From NCBI GenBank assembly GCA_963556495.2, contig OY747712.1, positions 29,361,735-29,425,734 on the forward strand: a stretch of 64,000 bases of DNA, written 5' to 3'. The DNA is from Valencia hispanica. Lineage: Eukaryota > Chordata > Actinopteri > Cyprinodontiformes > Valenciidae. Below the pieces are notes generated by a model, which was not told the DNA's origin, did not search any database, and saw nothing but the letters and a program-made list of their open reading frames with translations. The position numbers and the translations under genes were made by a program. This document shows positions 11,216 to 24,821 of the stretch, one piece after another. Position 1 is the first letter of the stretch. Every line of letters begins with the position of its first letter.

Positions 11216-12756
11216 ATTCAATTAATTCAGTTTATTTATAGAGTGCCAATTCACAGCAGATGGCATCTCAAGCCACTTTACAAGAAAGTCATTTCAATAC
11301 AAACATTCCAATCAGTTTTAAGGTTTAGCTCGTTTTCTATAAGGAATTACAGCAGATTGCATGGAGTCATTGACTGGCAGTTGTGCCCCGTTGATGCTGA
11401 CTCCAACCACAGCAATCCCTCAGCAATCCCTTTTCCTGAGCAAGCATGTAGCGACAGTGGAGATGAAAACCTCCCCTTTAACAGGAAGAAACCACCTGCA
11501 GAACCTGGCTCAGTACAAGCGGCCATCTGCCACGACCATCTGGGTGTTCAAGAACACAGAGCAGAAACACAGAAAGAACAAAATAATTAATGTGAGAGTA
11601 CAGTACTTTCTACATTAAAGAAAGTAAAAAGTAGATAACAGGACACGGGGGAAGCTCAGTGACTGCGATGCCCCCCTCCAACAAGGCATTGCAGCTAAGC
11701 AGTATACTAGCCAGGTGTAGCTTATTTGCAGAGGAAAACACTGAGAGAAAACAAAATTAACAGTCGAAATAACAGCAAATAATGCAACTGAAGAGTAGTA
11801 GAAGAGAAAACTAGCAGAGTGAAGAAAAGTGGTCAGTCTGTCTTCCAGCAGTCTAAGTCTATAGCAGCATATCTACAGAGATATATCAGGATGACCTAAG
11901 CCACTCTAATTATAAGCTTTATCAAAAAGGACAGTTTTAAGCCTGGCCTTAAAAGTAGACAGAGTGTCTGCGTCATGGACTAAAGCTGGGAGCTGGTTCC
12001 ACAGGAGAGAAGCCTGATAACTAAAAGATCTGCCTCCCATTCTACTTTTAGAAATCCTAGGAACCACCAGTAAAGTGAGAGCGAAGTGCTTTGTTTTGGA
12101 ACATTTGGAACAATCAGATTTCGGATCTATGATGGAGCTTGATTATGTAGGGCTTTAAATGTAAGAAGGAGGATCTTAAATTCTATTCTGGATTTAACAG
12201 GGAGCCAATGAAGGGAGGCTAAAACAGGAGAAATGGGATCTTTCTTTTTAATATTCTTCAGAACTCTTGCTCCTGCATTTTGGATCAATTGATGGCTTTT
12301 AATTTCATTTTGTGGACTTCCTGATAGTAAAGAATTACAGTAGTCTAGCCTGGATTAGTTTCTCAGCATCACTCCTGGAAAGGATGTTTTTAATTTTAGC
12401 AATATTCCGAAGGTGAAAGAAGGAAATCATAGAAACCTGTTTAATATGGGATTTGAATATCAAGTCTTGGTCAAAAATAATGACAAGGTTCTTTATGTTA
12501 TTACTGGAGGCCAATTTAATACAATTCAGATGAAGTGATTGACAAAGCAGTTTCTTTTTTAGAGCTTCTGGTTCAAAGATGGCAACTTCTGTCTTGTCAG
12601 AATTTAAGAGAAAAAAGTTTAGAGTCATTCAGCTTTTATGTCCTCCAGACATGCCTGTAATCTACCTAACTGACTGGATTCATATAGTTGTGTATCATTG
12701 GGATAATTGTGGAAATGTATCCCATGTTGTCTAAGGATTTTCCAATTGGAAGCATA
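11216..12756 (-). mobile_element. L2-like LINE with 3' UTR
   Basis: The minus-strand 3' end at 11216-11300 (complement of TTCAGTTTATTTATAGAGTG) is the common tail of fish L2 elements. The coding part reads upward: an open frame at 12335-12628 includes FFLLNSDKTEVAIFEPEALK, NIKNLVIIFDQDLIFKSHIK and FFHLRNIAKIKNILSR. Further upstream, near 12690-12750, the catalytic box has decayed to YPNDTQLY. A long C-terminal part between 11900 and 12335 is recognisable but full of stops. It abuts the TA microsatellite and is 5'-truncated. Confidence 0.75.
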
Positions 12757-12759
12757 TAA

Positions 12760-13062
<303 letters not shown>

Positions 13063-13066
<4 letters not shown>

Positions 13067-14556
13067 CAGCAAAAAAAAGAAACGTCCTCTGACTTTCAAC
13101 TGTTCTTACTTTCTGTAAACTTAATGTGTGTAAATATTTGTATGAACACTTAAAGAGTCAACACCATAAGACATAAACTAAAAATGTTTCACAGACATGT
13201 GACTAACGGAAATAGAATAATGTGTCCTTGAATGAAGGGAGGCTCAAAATCAAAAGTAGCAGTCAGTATCTGGTGTCGCCACCAGCTGCTTGAAGTACTG
13301 CAGTGCATCTCTTCCTCATGGACTGGACCAGATTTATCAGTTCTTGCTGTGAGATGTTACCCCACTCTTCCACCAAGGCACTTGCAAGTTCCTGGACATT
13401 TCTGGGGGGGAATGGCTCTAGCCCTCACCCTGCGATCCAACAGGTCCCAGACGTGCTCAATGGGATTGAGATCCGGGCTCTTCGCTGGCCATGGCAGAAC
13501 ACTGACATTGCTGTCATGCAGAAACTCACACACAGAATGAGCAGTATGGCTGGTGGCATTGTCCTGCTGGAGGATTATGTCCGGATGAGCATGCATAAAG
13601 GGTACCACATGAGGGAGGAGAATGTCTTCCCTGTACCGCAAGGCATTGAGATTGCCTGCAATGACAACAAGCTCAGTCCGATGGTGATGTGATATATCGC
13701 CCCAGACCATGACGGACCCCCCACCTCCAAATCGATCCCGCTCCAGGGTACAGGCCTCGGTGTAACGCTCATTCCTTCGACGATAAACACGAATCCGTCC
13801 ATCACCCCTGGTGAGACAAAACCGTGACTCATCAGTGAAGAGCACTTTTTGCCACTCCTGTCTGATCCAGCGAAGGTGGGTTTGTGCCCATAGGCGGCGT
13901 TGTTGCTGGTGATGTCTGGTAAGGACCTGCCTTACAACAGGCCTACAAGCCCTCAGTCAGCCTCTCTCACCCTATTGCGGACAGTCTGAGCACTGATGGA
14001 GGGATTGTGTGTTCCTGGTGGGACTCAGGCAGTTGTGGCCATCCTGTACTTGTCACGCAGGTGTGATATTCGGATGTACCGATCCTGTGCAGGTGTTGTT
14101 ACACGTGGTCTTCCACTGCGAGGATGATCAGCTGTCCTTCCTGTCTCCCTGTAGCGCTGTCTTAGTCGTCTCACAGTGCGGACATGGCAATTTATTGCCC
14201 TAGCCACATCAGCACTCCTCATGCCTCCCTGCAGCATGCCTAATGCACGTTCATGCAGATGAGCAGGGACCCTGGGCATCTTTCTTTGGGTGTTTTCACA
14301 GTCGGTAGACAAGTCTCTTTAGTGTCCTGCGTTTTTAGAACTGTGACCTTAAATGCCTACTTTCCGTAAGCTGTTAAGGTCTTAACGACCATCCCACAGG
14401 TGCATGTTAATTAATTGATTATGGTTAATTGAACATGCATGTAAAACATTGTTTAAACCCTTTACAATGAAGATCTGTAAAGTTATTTGGATTTTAACAA
14501 CATTATTGTTGAAATACACAGTCCTGAAAAAGGGACGTTTCTTTTTTTGCTGAGTT
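13063..14556 (-). mobile_element. Nearly complete DD34E Tc1-like element
   Basis: Ends match: AACTCAGCAAAAAAAAGAAA at the left and the complement of GGGACGTTTC plus GCTGAGTT at the right, with TA on both sides (13061-13062 and 14557-14558). Length is 1494 bases, about full size for the group. The transposase lies on the minus strand. The element landed inside a TA microsatellite, which is rich in the TA target it needs. The repeats are close to identical, suggesting a fairly recent insertion. Confidence 0.9.
13257..14279 (-). pseudogene. Tc1-like transposase, DD34E, frameshifted
   Basis: This would be a cut-and-paste transposase binding the terminal repeats of its own element. The start MPRVPAHLHERALGMLQGGM is at 14279. 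The N-terminal paired-like DNA-binding region includes VRTVRRLRQRYRETG and the AT-hook-like GRPR. The catalytic part (frame 13357-13845) shows FTDESRF, then QQDNATSHTAHS, then SPDLNPIEHVWD, with 34 residues between the second aspartate and the glutamate. Reading is broken between 14025 and 13845, and again near 13407, where a run of Gs in the + strand shifts the C-terminus. All three catalytic residues are kept, so only frameshifts separate it from an intact gene. Confidence 0.85.
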
Positions 14557-14558
14557 TA

Positions 14559-15122
14559 TATGTATAGTGTGTGTGTGAGTGTGTGAGTGGGTGTGTGTGT
14601 ATGTTTTATAAAACAACATAGGCATACACAACAACCTAAGCAACAACAACCTAGATGGGAGATATTGATCTGTAAATTAATCCTGCACTCCTCTCCACTC
14701 TGCATCATCGACCCTCAAATTTAATAGTAAAGTGAAAGACAATAGGAAAATATTGGGCAAGTTCTCTGAAGCTTAAATCTTCATGTGACATAGTGACAAA
14801 GAGACTGTGCTTTCATTCTTCAAACAGCATCTGATATCACATAATAAAAAAACGCCAGACTAATCCCAGAAAACATTAGATACTTATGGATGTCTTTTTA
14901 AAAAGTTTTTAAAGTTGACTAGTGTTTATGTTTGTTTGGACTTAAACAATATATTAAGCATACCTTTTATAGCCCATACGGCCTGCCTAAATTTAGGCAA
15001 CTTAAGGAATCTTTGAGCTACAGACACAACACTAGATGTGTTTTCCCCCTTAACTTCATTGCCACATTTTTCCCATTGCTTAGGGGATAGGAAAATCTTT
15101 TCTGTTTCTTGTCAATATCATT
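14559..15122. other. (GT)n tract and unassigned sequence
   Basis: An imperfect GT/GA tract at 14566-14602 follows the Tc1 element. The remainder is AT-rich without recognisable features. Confidence 0.5.
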
Positions 15123-16579
15123 TTGCTTCATAGGGTGGTAGAATATAACAATAATAATGTTCCCAAAACACCGCACACTAAGGAACCGGCCCACTACCGA
15201 CCAGTTGCCCTGACCTCCCACCTGATGAAGACCATGGAGAGGTTGATCCTCACTCACCTCCGCTCTGTGGTCAGCCCCACCCTGGACCCCGAACACTGGG
15301 GTAGAGGACGCTGTCATCTACCTGCTGTAGCGGGCCCTCACTCACCTGGAGCCCGCTGGGAGCACTGTGAGAGTCATGTTCTTTGACTTCTCCAGCGTGT
15401 TCAATACTATCAGGCCAGCACTGCTTCGAGGGAAGCTAGAGGAAATGGGAGTGGATGAACATCTAGCTGCCTGGACCATCGACTACCTCTCTGAGCGTCC
15501 ACAGTACATGCGGCTTCCCGGCTGTGGACGGTCATTGGAGGTAATTTGCATGATTTTGGCCCCCCGGGAGACTGTTCTCTCGCCATTCCTCTTCACTATA
15601 TACACCTCAAACTTCACCCACAACACGAATAGCTGCCACCTCCAGAAGTTCTCAGATGACTCCCCCATCATTGGCTTTGTGTCTGAGGGGAGCGAGCTGG
15701 AGTACCAGTCTGTCATCATGGACTTCGTAGACTGGTGGTAGATCAATCACCTGTGCTTGAAAACCAGTGGAGATGGTGTTCGACTTCAGAAGAAGGACAC
15801 TGCCACACTCACCCGTGAAGATCCAGGGACAGGACATTGAATTGGTGGACAGTTTCAAGTACCTGGGTGTTCACCTCAACAATAAACTGTACTGGTCCTA
15901 CAACACCACTCCCCTGTACAAGAAGAGTCAAAGTCGCCTCCACCTTCTTAGGCGACTGAGGTCCTTTGGAGTGTGCAGGCCTCTGCTCAGGACATTCTAT
16001 GACTCTGTATTGGCCTCTGCTATCCACTACTTCTGGTCTGCTGGGCTATGGGCAGCACAGAGCGGGACAGGAGGAGACTGAACAAGCTGGTCAGGAGGGC
16101 CGGCTCTGTCCTGGGCTGCCCACTGGACTTTGTGGGGGAGGTGGTTGAGAGGAGGATCTTACTCACATCCATCATGGACAACACCTCTCACCCACTGCAC
16201 CAGGCTGTAGAGGAGCTGAGCAGCTCGTTCAATGGCCGACTGAGGCACCCTCAGTGCAAGGAGCAGCGTTACAGTAGGTCCTTCATCCCAATTGCTGTCC
16301 GACTCTGCTTTATGAGAGCCTCACATATCTGCAAAAACCCTGCCAGTACCATTGGGCAATAACCTAATTCAAACTTACAATTATTGGCACATTGACATTT
16401 TGCATTGCCAACTGCACTGCCATTTTGATATTTATATTACAGTTTAATTTCAATTGAAGTTACTTATTTTAATTGTACATAGGAGGCCTTTGTTTTTACT
16501 TTTATTACTTATTATTGAACCTATTTATCTTTTTTTGCACCTTACTCTCCACTGTGAGATCAATAAATTTTATCCTATG
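15123..16579 (+). mobile_element. Rex1-like LINE, 5'-truncated
   Basis: A GC-richer block encodes a non-LTR reverse transcriptase in broken frames. Parts in order: YRPVALTSHLMKTMERLIL, MFFDFSSVFNTIRPALL, RETVLSPFLFTIYTSNF, the catalytic FSDDSPII, MEMVFDFRRRTLPHSP, FKYLGVHLNNKLYWS, QSRLHLLRRLRSFGVCRP, LNKLVRRAGSVLGCP and MDNTSHPLHQAVEEL. Frames change at about 15367, 15741 and 16048. The 3' end (GTGAGATCAATAAATTTTAT) is at about 16560-16579. It is a sister of the 3008-4056 LINE, judged by the shared motif set, but diverged in sequence. Confidence 0.85.
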
Positions 16580-17514
16580 TTAATATAACATATAGTGCTT
16601 AGGATACAGAAAATAAATCTACCCCTGAGGTGTGTGATGAGTGATTACAGATAAAATAGTTATTAATTGGTGTACAATGTGTACTAATCTACATTTGTTA
16701 TAGGGCATGCGTGAAAAGATAATTCCCACAGGCCACAAATTCAAATTCATTAACATGCATTTCAGTTTTATCCTATTTGCAAAACAATATACTCCAATTT
16801 AGTTCATATTACCAGTTATCTATCTTATGGAGGCCCAGTTGACTACATTGAGTCAATGGATGTGCAGCTATCTTTTAAACCAAGCAAGCAAGGTGATCTT
16901 GCATGGGGTGACAGTGAAAAGGAACATGTCTCTTTTAACACAGCTAAGCAAACAAGTTCTGATACAACAATGCAATCTTTGGGATGAAAAATGGTTAAAC
17001 CCAGAAAGACAAAAATAACTGTGTGATTTATGGAGAGTGAAATTAAGCTATTGACAGATAGCTCAGCAGATGGCTCCTTTAAGGAAAGTGAAACAGCTAA
17101 GGGCTGTGACACAAGGCCCGGTGTAGCTTCTCTGGCGAAAATAAACAAAGACAGGAAAAAATAGCGAAGTGAGAAAAGGTGGTCAGTATTTCCTCCAATG
17201 GTTTAATTGTATAGCAGCATAACTTCAGATATGGGTCAGTCAGAATAACCTAAGCATCCCTAACAAATAAACTATTATGATAGAATTCAAAGGCAAAACC
17301 CTCAAAATGTAACATTTGGATAAAAAATTTTTTTTTTTTTCTTCAGAATGTGCATGTATGCACAATGACAACTGCAGTGGGTGGAATTATCATAAGATTT
17401 TAAAATAAAATAGACAGGTTCAGAAATGCCCTTGTTTCACTAAATAGCAGTACACTCCTTGTATAGGATTTGGCAGTGTAGAATTGTACAGAACATGTTT
17501 GTACTGTACTGATG
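16580..17514. repeat. Mostly unassigned, with L2 3'-UTR fragment
   Basis: The part at about 17140-17270 (GAGAAAAGGTGGTCAGTATT, then TATAGCAGCATAACTTC and GAATAACCTAAGCATCCCTA) matches 11820-11915 in the L2 element of this window, so it is an old L2 3' fragment in the same minus orientation. The rest has nothing recognisable. Confidence 0.55.
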
Positions 17515-17516
17515 TA

Positions 17517-19058
17517 CACTACCGTTCAAAAGTTTGGGGTCACATTGAAATGTCCTTATTTTTGAAGGAAAAGCACTGTACTTTTCAATGAAGATAACTT
17601 TAAACTAGTCTTAACTTTAAAGAAATACACTCTATACATTGCTAATGTGGTAAATGACTATTCTTGGTGCAATATCTACATAGGTGTATAGAGGCCCATT
17701 TCCAGCAACTATCACTCCAGTGTTCTAATGGTACAATGTGTTTGCTCATTGGCTCAGAAAGCTAATTGATGATTAGAAAACCCTTGTGCAATCATGTTCA
17801 CACATCTGAAAACAGTTTAGCTCGGTACAGAAGCTACAAAACTGACCTTCCTTTGAGCAGATTGAGTTTCTGGAGCATCACATTTGTGGGGTCAATTAAA
17901 TGCTCAAAATGGCCAGAAAAAGAGAACTTTCATCTGAAACTCGACAGTCTATTCTTGTTCTTAGAAATGAAGGCTATTCCATGCGAGAAATTGCTAAGAA
18001 ATTGAAGATTTCCTACAACGGTGTGTACTACTCCCTTCAGAGGACAGCACAAACAGGCTCTAACCAGAGTAGAAAAAGAAGTGGGAGGCCGCGTTGCACA
18101 ACTGAGCAAGAAGATAAGTACATTAGAGTCTCTAGTTTGAGAAACAGACGCCTCACAGGTCCCCAACTGGCATCTTCATTAAATAGTACCCGCAAAACAC
18201 CAGTGTCAACATCTACAGTGAAGAGGCGGCTGCGGGATTCTGGGCTTCAGGGCAGAGTGGCAAAGAAAAAGCCATATCTGAGACTGGCCAATAAAAGAAA
18301 AAGATTAAGATGGGCAAAAGAACACAGACATTGGACAGAGGAAGACTGGAAAAAAGTGTTGTGGACAGATGAATCCAAGTTTGAGGTGTTTGGATCACAA
18401 AGAAGAACGTTTGTGAGACGCAGAACAACTGAAAAGATGCTGGAAGAATGCCTGACGCCATCTGTTAAGCATGGTGGAGGTAATGTGATGGTCTGGGGTT
18501 GCTTTGGTGCTGGTAAGGTGGGAGATTTGTACAGGGTAAAAGGGATTCTGAATAAGGAAGGCTATCACTCCATTTTGCAACGCCATGCCATACCCAGTGG
18601 ACAGCGCTTGATTGGAGCCAATTTCATCCTACAACAGGACAAGGACCCAAAACACACCTCCAAATTGTGCAAGAACTATTTAGAGAAGAAGCAGGCAGCT
18701 GGTATTCTATCGGTAATGGAGTGGCCAGCGCAGTCACCAGATTTGAACCCCATTGAGCTGTTGTGGGAGCAGCTTGACCGTATGGTACGCAAGAAGTGCC
18801 CATCCAACCAATCCAAATTGTGGGAGCTGCTTCTAGAAGCGTGGGGTGCAATTTCTCCAGATTACCTCAACAAATTAACAGCTAGAATGCCAAAGGTCTG
18901 CAATGCTGTAATTGCTGCAAATGGAGGATTCTTTGACGAAAGCAAAGTTTGATGTAAAAAAAATCTTATTTCAAATACAAACCATTATTTCTAACCTTGT
19001 CAATGTCTTGACTCTATTTTCTATTGTTTGGGTGACCCCAAACTTTTGAACGGTAGTG
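17517..19058 (+). mobile_element. Complete Tc1-type element of the DD38E group
   Basis: The left end CACTACCGTTCAAAAGTTTG and the right end (complement: CAAACTTTTGAACGGTAGTG) match base for base over at least 20 positions, with TA on both sides (17515-17516 and 19059-19060). Total length is 1542 bases. The single transposase ORF lies centrally with short flanks on both sides. Intact ends plus an undamaged ORF make it the best candidate in the window for an element that was recently mobile. Confidence 0.95.
17909..18952 (+). CDS. Tc1/mariner transposase, DD38E, intact
   Basis: A 347-codon transposase with no stop or frameshift. I prefer the ATG at 17909 (MARKRELSSETRQSILVL) over the ATG at 17900, because Tc1 proteins usually begin just before this helix-turn-helix. 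Residues 1-50 are the first helix-turn-helix (SMREIAKKLKISYNGVYYSL), GRPR is at 59-62, and a second helix-turn-helix with basic patches reaches about 135. Catalytic residues: D154 (WTDESKF), D244 (LQQDKDPKHTSK) and E283 (SPDLNPIELLWE). Counting gives 38 residues between D244 and E283 instead of 34. That matches the group described as DD38E or Intruder, a sister of DD34E/Tc1. The glycine-rich box HGGGNVMVWGCF is present. Activity is inferred only from integrity. Confidence 0.95.
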   Translation: MARKRELSSETRQSILVLRNEGYSMREIAKKLKISYNGVYYSLQRTAQTGSNQSRKRSGRPRCTTEQEDKYIRVSSLRNRRLTGPQLASSLNSTRKTPVSTSTVKRRLRDSGLQGRVAKKKPYLRLANKRKRLRWAKEHRHWTEEDWKKVLWTDESKFEVFGSQRRTFVRRRTTEKMLEECLTPSVKHGGGNVMVWGCFGAGKVGDLYRVKGILNKEGYHSILQRHAIPSGQRLIGANFILQQDKDPKHTSKLCKNYLEKKQAAGILSVMEWPAQSPDLNPIELLWEQLDRMVRKKCPSNQSKLWELLLEAWGAISPDYLNKLTARMPKVCNAVIAANGGFFDESKV

Positions 19059-19060
19059 TA

Positions 19061-21020
19061 AATATTACTTTGTAAGCGACCTTATATCATCTTAATTTGT
19101 ACATTAGTTTTGTTTATTTAGCCCATAAAAAACTAAAGGCTGTTTTTTGAATTCTAAACAATTTTCCTCCTTTAACTTTTTTTACCCCAAATCGATTGAG
19201 GCCATAGTGAAATACTGTTCTGGCTTTATAGATCTGGCCCTTCTTCCTCTCACACTCGAAGCAGATGACCTAAGTATTTTTCTATTTTTTTTTATGAAAA
19301 CAATGACAGAAAACATAGTAAAACTAACAAATCAGTGAATTTCAGTTATTAATAGAGACTAATGTTACTAATATACTTTTTTTTTCACCGCCGACTTATT
19401 CAAAGATAAAGCGCTATTACCCACATCATGCATCAGACAGTATATTTGCATGTGTATACTTATGTGCATGCATCATGAGCTTCATAATTAGCTTTACTTT
19501 GTACTTGCTTACATTTATGTGGCTGGCTTTGTTAAGTGTAAAAACGGTGTCAAAGCTTACTGGTGTTAATGAAAGCTCACCATGCAGCAGACTCGGTGGC
19601 CTTGTGAAAAGCCAGACTCCCAAGCTGCTTTAAAGTCCCCAACCGCTGCATCCGCCACCCATGAAGTGCTTAACAGGGAGAGGCAATGCAAGGTCAAGGC
19701 AGCTGTGGGAGCCAAGACAGACAGAGAGAGAGAAATAGACATAAGGCATAATGAGAAGCAAGATACTGATCCCATCAACATCCACAACACACATTTATTA
19801 AGGCGTCAATCTATTCTCGGGTTTCAGGTGTCTTATAATTCCACACAGCATACGGAGAAGAGGTGCTTTAAACCTATTATAAAAAGGTCAAAGTTAAACT
19901 AATGCACATTTCACTTAGTGAACATTTAATGTGCAATGTTCAGTACCAGGTTACGCCTAAAATAGTTTGAGGTGCTATTAAGGCATTTTAAGTCAATTTT
20001 ATTCAGTGATATTAAAAAAAAGTATGAGGCACAACTATTATAATACAGATTACAATATTTGTAGTCGCTACAAGTGTGTTTTCAGTCTGGAAAAGCTGCT
20101 TTGTCAAGTCAATATCAAATAGCGTGACAACATGATAAATCTGAGTGTGCAGCAGCATATTTCCTTGATGGAGGAGAGTTAAGGTTCAGCCAGGAGTTCT
20201 GCACAGGCATGCACAGCTCAAACACCGCCACGACAGGTTTTAGTCTAAGCGGTATATATACTTAACACTTTGTTTTCCAGAAACAACATTTGTCCCAATA
20301 TAGAATCGCCAGTTGCTAGTCCCATTCCTGCAGCATTACATGAGTGTATCAGTGTTAAAATTTGCCCATCTTTGTCTGGTATGTATTTTCATTCTTTGTG
20401 TCAGTTCTCAGGACAATGAGGAGACAGAAAAAACATATAAAATCTGTTAGAGACAGAGGTAGGTGGGATATGTTAGCATTTCTTTCCTTTGCAGGAGGTT
20501 TTTGGTAAGGCAGCAATAATATTTTTACCTGAAACCAAACTAAACAGAAAGTAGGATTGATGTAAAGGAGGAATATAACATTCTTTTAGAAGTGAAGGTG
20601 TGAGGGATAGTCATATAAGCCTGCATGTTATTACTCGGAATATGCAACAGCACTCTCAGTAGAAAAAATAAGCTTAAACCAGTTCTCTTTCAAGACTTAT
20701 TTTCTCATCTCCAAACAAGACAAATTGAGTGTTTTTGCCGTTTAAACAAATTATATATAACCCATGTGTACACCTTGCCATTTTTATGTGACTAAGCTAA
20801 ATGCTTGTTTGACAAGTGTGTTTTGTTTTTTTTGGGTAAAGTAAAGTAAATGTTGCTATGCTAACTACGTGTAGAGAAGTCACAAATACTGGCACTGATC
20901 AATGGTCACTCAGAGTTGAGCAAGTTTGTCCCATAATTAGAAGTACAAACAGCCAAAATAAATTATTAGGAAGACGTTATTATTAGTTTTTGTTGTGTGA
21001 TAAATTGTACATTGAATGTT
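19061..21020. other. No recognisable feature
   Basis: AT-rich sequence. The longest ORF (19582-19902, +, 106 codons) has no motif and is not supported as a gene. Confidence 0.4.
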
Positions 21021-21028
21021 GTGTAGAG

Positions 21029-21264
21029 CAGTGGTTCCCAACCTGGGATTGCAGATGGTCTGCACAATTTTGTCTATGCTTAGGTTACCAAAATTCTATT
21101 TGTAAATATTACATTTATGAAGTCCAAGACAAAAAGAAAATTGTTTATATAGCCTACAGTGTAAAACAAGAAGAATAAGAACAACTTTGTATTTAATCAC
21201 TTTTAATGCATGTCTGTGGGTAGGAGTTGAGGTTGGGAGGTCTAGGCTTGGTTGGGAACCACTG
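21029..21264. mobile_element. hAT-type MITE
   Basis: A 236-base element begins CAGTGGTTCCCAACCTGGGA and ends GGTTGGGAACCACTG, so the terminal inverted repeats match over about 15 bases. It is flanked by GTGTAGAG (21021-21028) and GTGTAAAG (21265-21272), an 8-base duplication with one change, as expected for hAT elements. It has no coding capacity and would have needed a transposase from elsewhere. Confidence 0.85.
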
Positions 21265-21272
21265 GTGTAAAG

Positions 21273-23770
21273 GGACAACTCCCTTATGTTGATCAGAAGT
21301 CGTATATTTTACCAGTTGTGTGTGCAGCCACCAAAGTGTAGCAAAACAAATATTTTATAGAAACTGTTTAGAAACACCCTACATAAATTTGACAGTAAAA
21401 ATAAAAAAGCTTCTTATTTAAAATATACTCAAATTATGGTCAATACTAATTTTTCTTTTTCTTCCACCCTGCTATTCTATTTGCTTTGCCAGAACTGCTC
21501 TATTGTTATAGTCAGACTTGCTACAGGCAGCTGTGTTTTCTCCCTGCCCAGTGGGAAATTGTTTCTCTTAACACTCAAGCTAACCCATCTGGGGAAGCAT
21601 TAGTGACAAAGGACACTATGAACCAATTCTCACACACTTTGCCAACACAGAGGTCAACAAGGTCCTGAAGCTTGTTGTGTTTTATGAGATCAGATATTGA
21701 ATAGTCAGTTGTAAAAAGTTACAATTGTCTTTTTAGTTTACTTTGGCTCTGAATATCAATTTAAAGCTACCACAGACATTTTTATCCATTCTAAATTATG
21801 AGTTTTGATTTTCTTTTTTATTTGTTTTTGTTGTTGCTGTATAAAACTTTTACAACTAAAATGACATTTGTCTTGTAGTAATGGACAACCTTGTGGAAGA
21901 TGCATGTCATTGTGCCGCTGCATTGCCTTGATGTCATATAAAGTGATTGATTCCATCTGTCTTAATATGAACAATGAAGGATATCCATCCTTTTTCTACT
22001 TAAAAGGCCAACTGCTTTCTTCCTTACTCCCTCCCACTTATTGTTTTTCTGTCTCTCTTGATCTTTTCTGCTTTCCCCCTTCATTTTTGGAGGATTTACA
22101 CATGAGCTAGCATATAAAGAATGGCTTATCTGCTAACATTGTTTGATTATGACAACAAAATCACGTTACATTTTCATCTTGGATTGTTTTGTGTTCTAAG
22201 CTGCTTCACTCCAGCTTAATTTCTCAAGTTTCTACCCTATTCAACAATTACTAGGTGTTATCAAATATTGTGACATAACACTTCAATACAGGTGTTAATA
22301 ACATTTGTCAGATTTTCCTTTTTATAATGTGACAAATGAATAAGAAACTCAAGGAAGCTAAAATCTTACAAATGGTATTACAAGTTTGTTAAAACTAAGA
22401 TTGTGTTGGTCTTCAAAGTCCAACTTTGATTCAAGCATCACACAGTGTTGATAACTTCATAACTAAGTCAGTGAAATGGGCTCAGTAAAGAGAGATGATC
22501 ATAGCAGAGAGGCACAGTCAATCGGAAATAAATTTGGAAAAGAAAATATCTTGCTCTGAAAGACTGCACTGAGAAGTAGTTTTGTTGTCTAAATATAATA
22601 CTTAATATTAATTGTCTTTGTTATTTGCCATCATTAAATATCACATAAATTATAATCCAGACACAAAAACCAACACATTCTCTCTCTGCACAAGAGGCTA
22701 AGCTGAAAACTACTGAAGGTTTGAAATTTCGAACTTTTCTAGTAGTGCCGCATAATTTCAAGGTTGACATTTATCACCGTGTCCACAAGGGTATTTAAGA
22801 AAGTCTGCATGGATATATTTAGATATTTTCAGAACTTTGAATTCTGTACATTGCTCCTAAAGCACTCTCAATTGCGCCCCTTCTGCCCATTGACATCAAC
22901 CATTTTGATTTGACTTTATTATACATGTCAACTGTTTTTGTTTGTAAGGATGAGATATTTTACCTTCACATATGGTGGAAGGATAAAGACATCATTTAAA
23001 GTGCCAGGAGCCTCAAAAGGTACACTTTATTTCTTTGGCAATACTCTCAAACTGTGTCGTAACTTGTTGTATTTGCTATAATCTACTTCATTAATCTTTC
23101 ATAAAACTGGCTTGTAGAGATGCAAGTTGACTTGTTCCATTAAACTCTGTTTTTTATATCTCTGCGATGAGATACACCCTTGCCATTACACAATAACAAC
23201 AATCTGACTTGGGATAAATGATGTCTTTGTCTATTGTCTACCAAAAGAACAAAAATCACTGGCATGAGAAACATTCCTCTCTCCAAAGCCCCGCCAAGCC
23301 CTGTTCACAGAGGGATGCACAGAAACCCAGGAGCATGGTTAGGGATGGGTTGCTCCTTGTCTGCCCCTCAAAAGAATGTAAATTCAAAGATATTTGAAGG
23401 AAAAAAAATATTTGGACACTCAAATAAAGGAAAGTGTTTTCTCTTGTACTTTAAGAATAAGAGATTCCCATTTCCTATTGCACTTTGTTTTGCGAAATAA
23501 TTATTTGTATTTTATGAATTTGTATGTATGTATACCTTATCATACCTTAATATGAAATCCACTAAGATTGTATGAAACACAATACAATGGGGATAATTGC
23601 TGAATTTGTCTGCTTTTGAGCAAAATTCTGCTCTTCAAATTTACAACACATATTCCATGTGTTTCCATCCTTAACCACATCTGCAACCAATTTATTTTTG
23701 TATTTTCTGCTATTCTGATCTTTTACACTTTTACACTCACACAAGGCTTATAGGAGCCCCTCACATGGAG
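21273..23770. other. No recognisable feature
   Basis: About 2.5 kb of AT-rich DNA with only short chance ORFs. I see no repeat I can name. Confidence 0.4.

Positions 23771-24784
<1,014 letters not shown>

Positions 24785-24818
<34 letters not shown>
24785..24818. repeat. (TA)n microsatellite
   Basis: A tract of about 16 TA units directly abuts the left end of the following Tc1 element, another case of TA-site insertion into a TA repeat. Confidence 0.9.

Positions 24819-24821
<3 letters not shown>

Noticed and set aside
18213..18851. Minus-strand ORFs inside 17909-18952
   Set aside because: Shadows of the intact transposase on the + strand.
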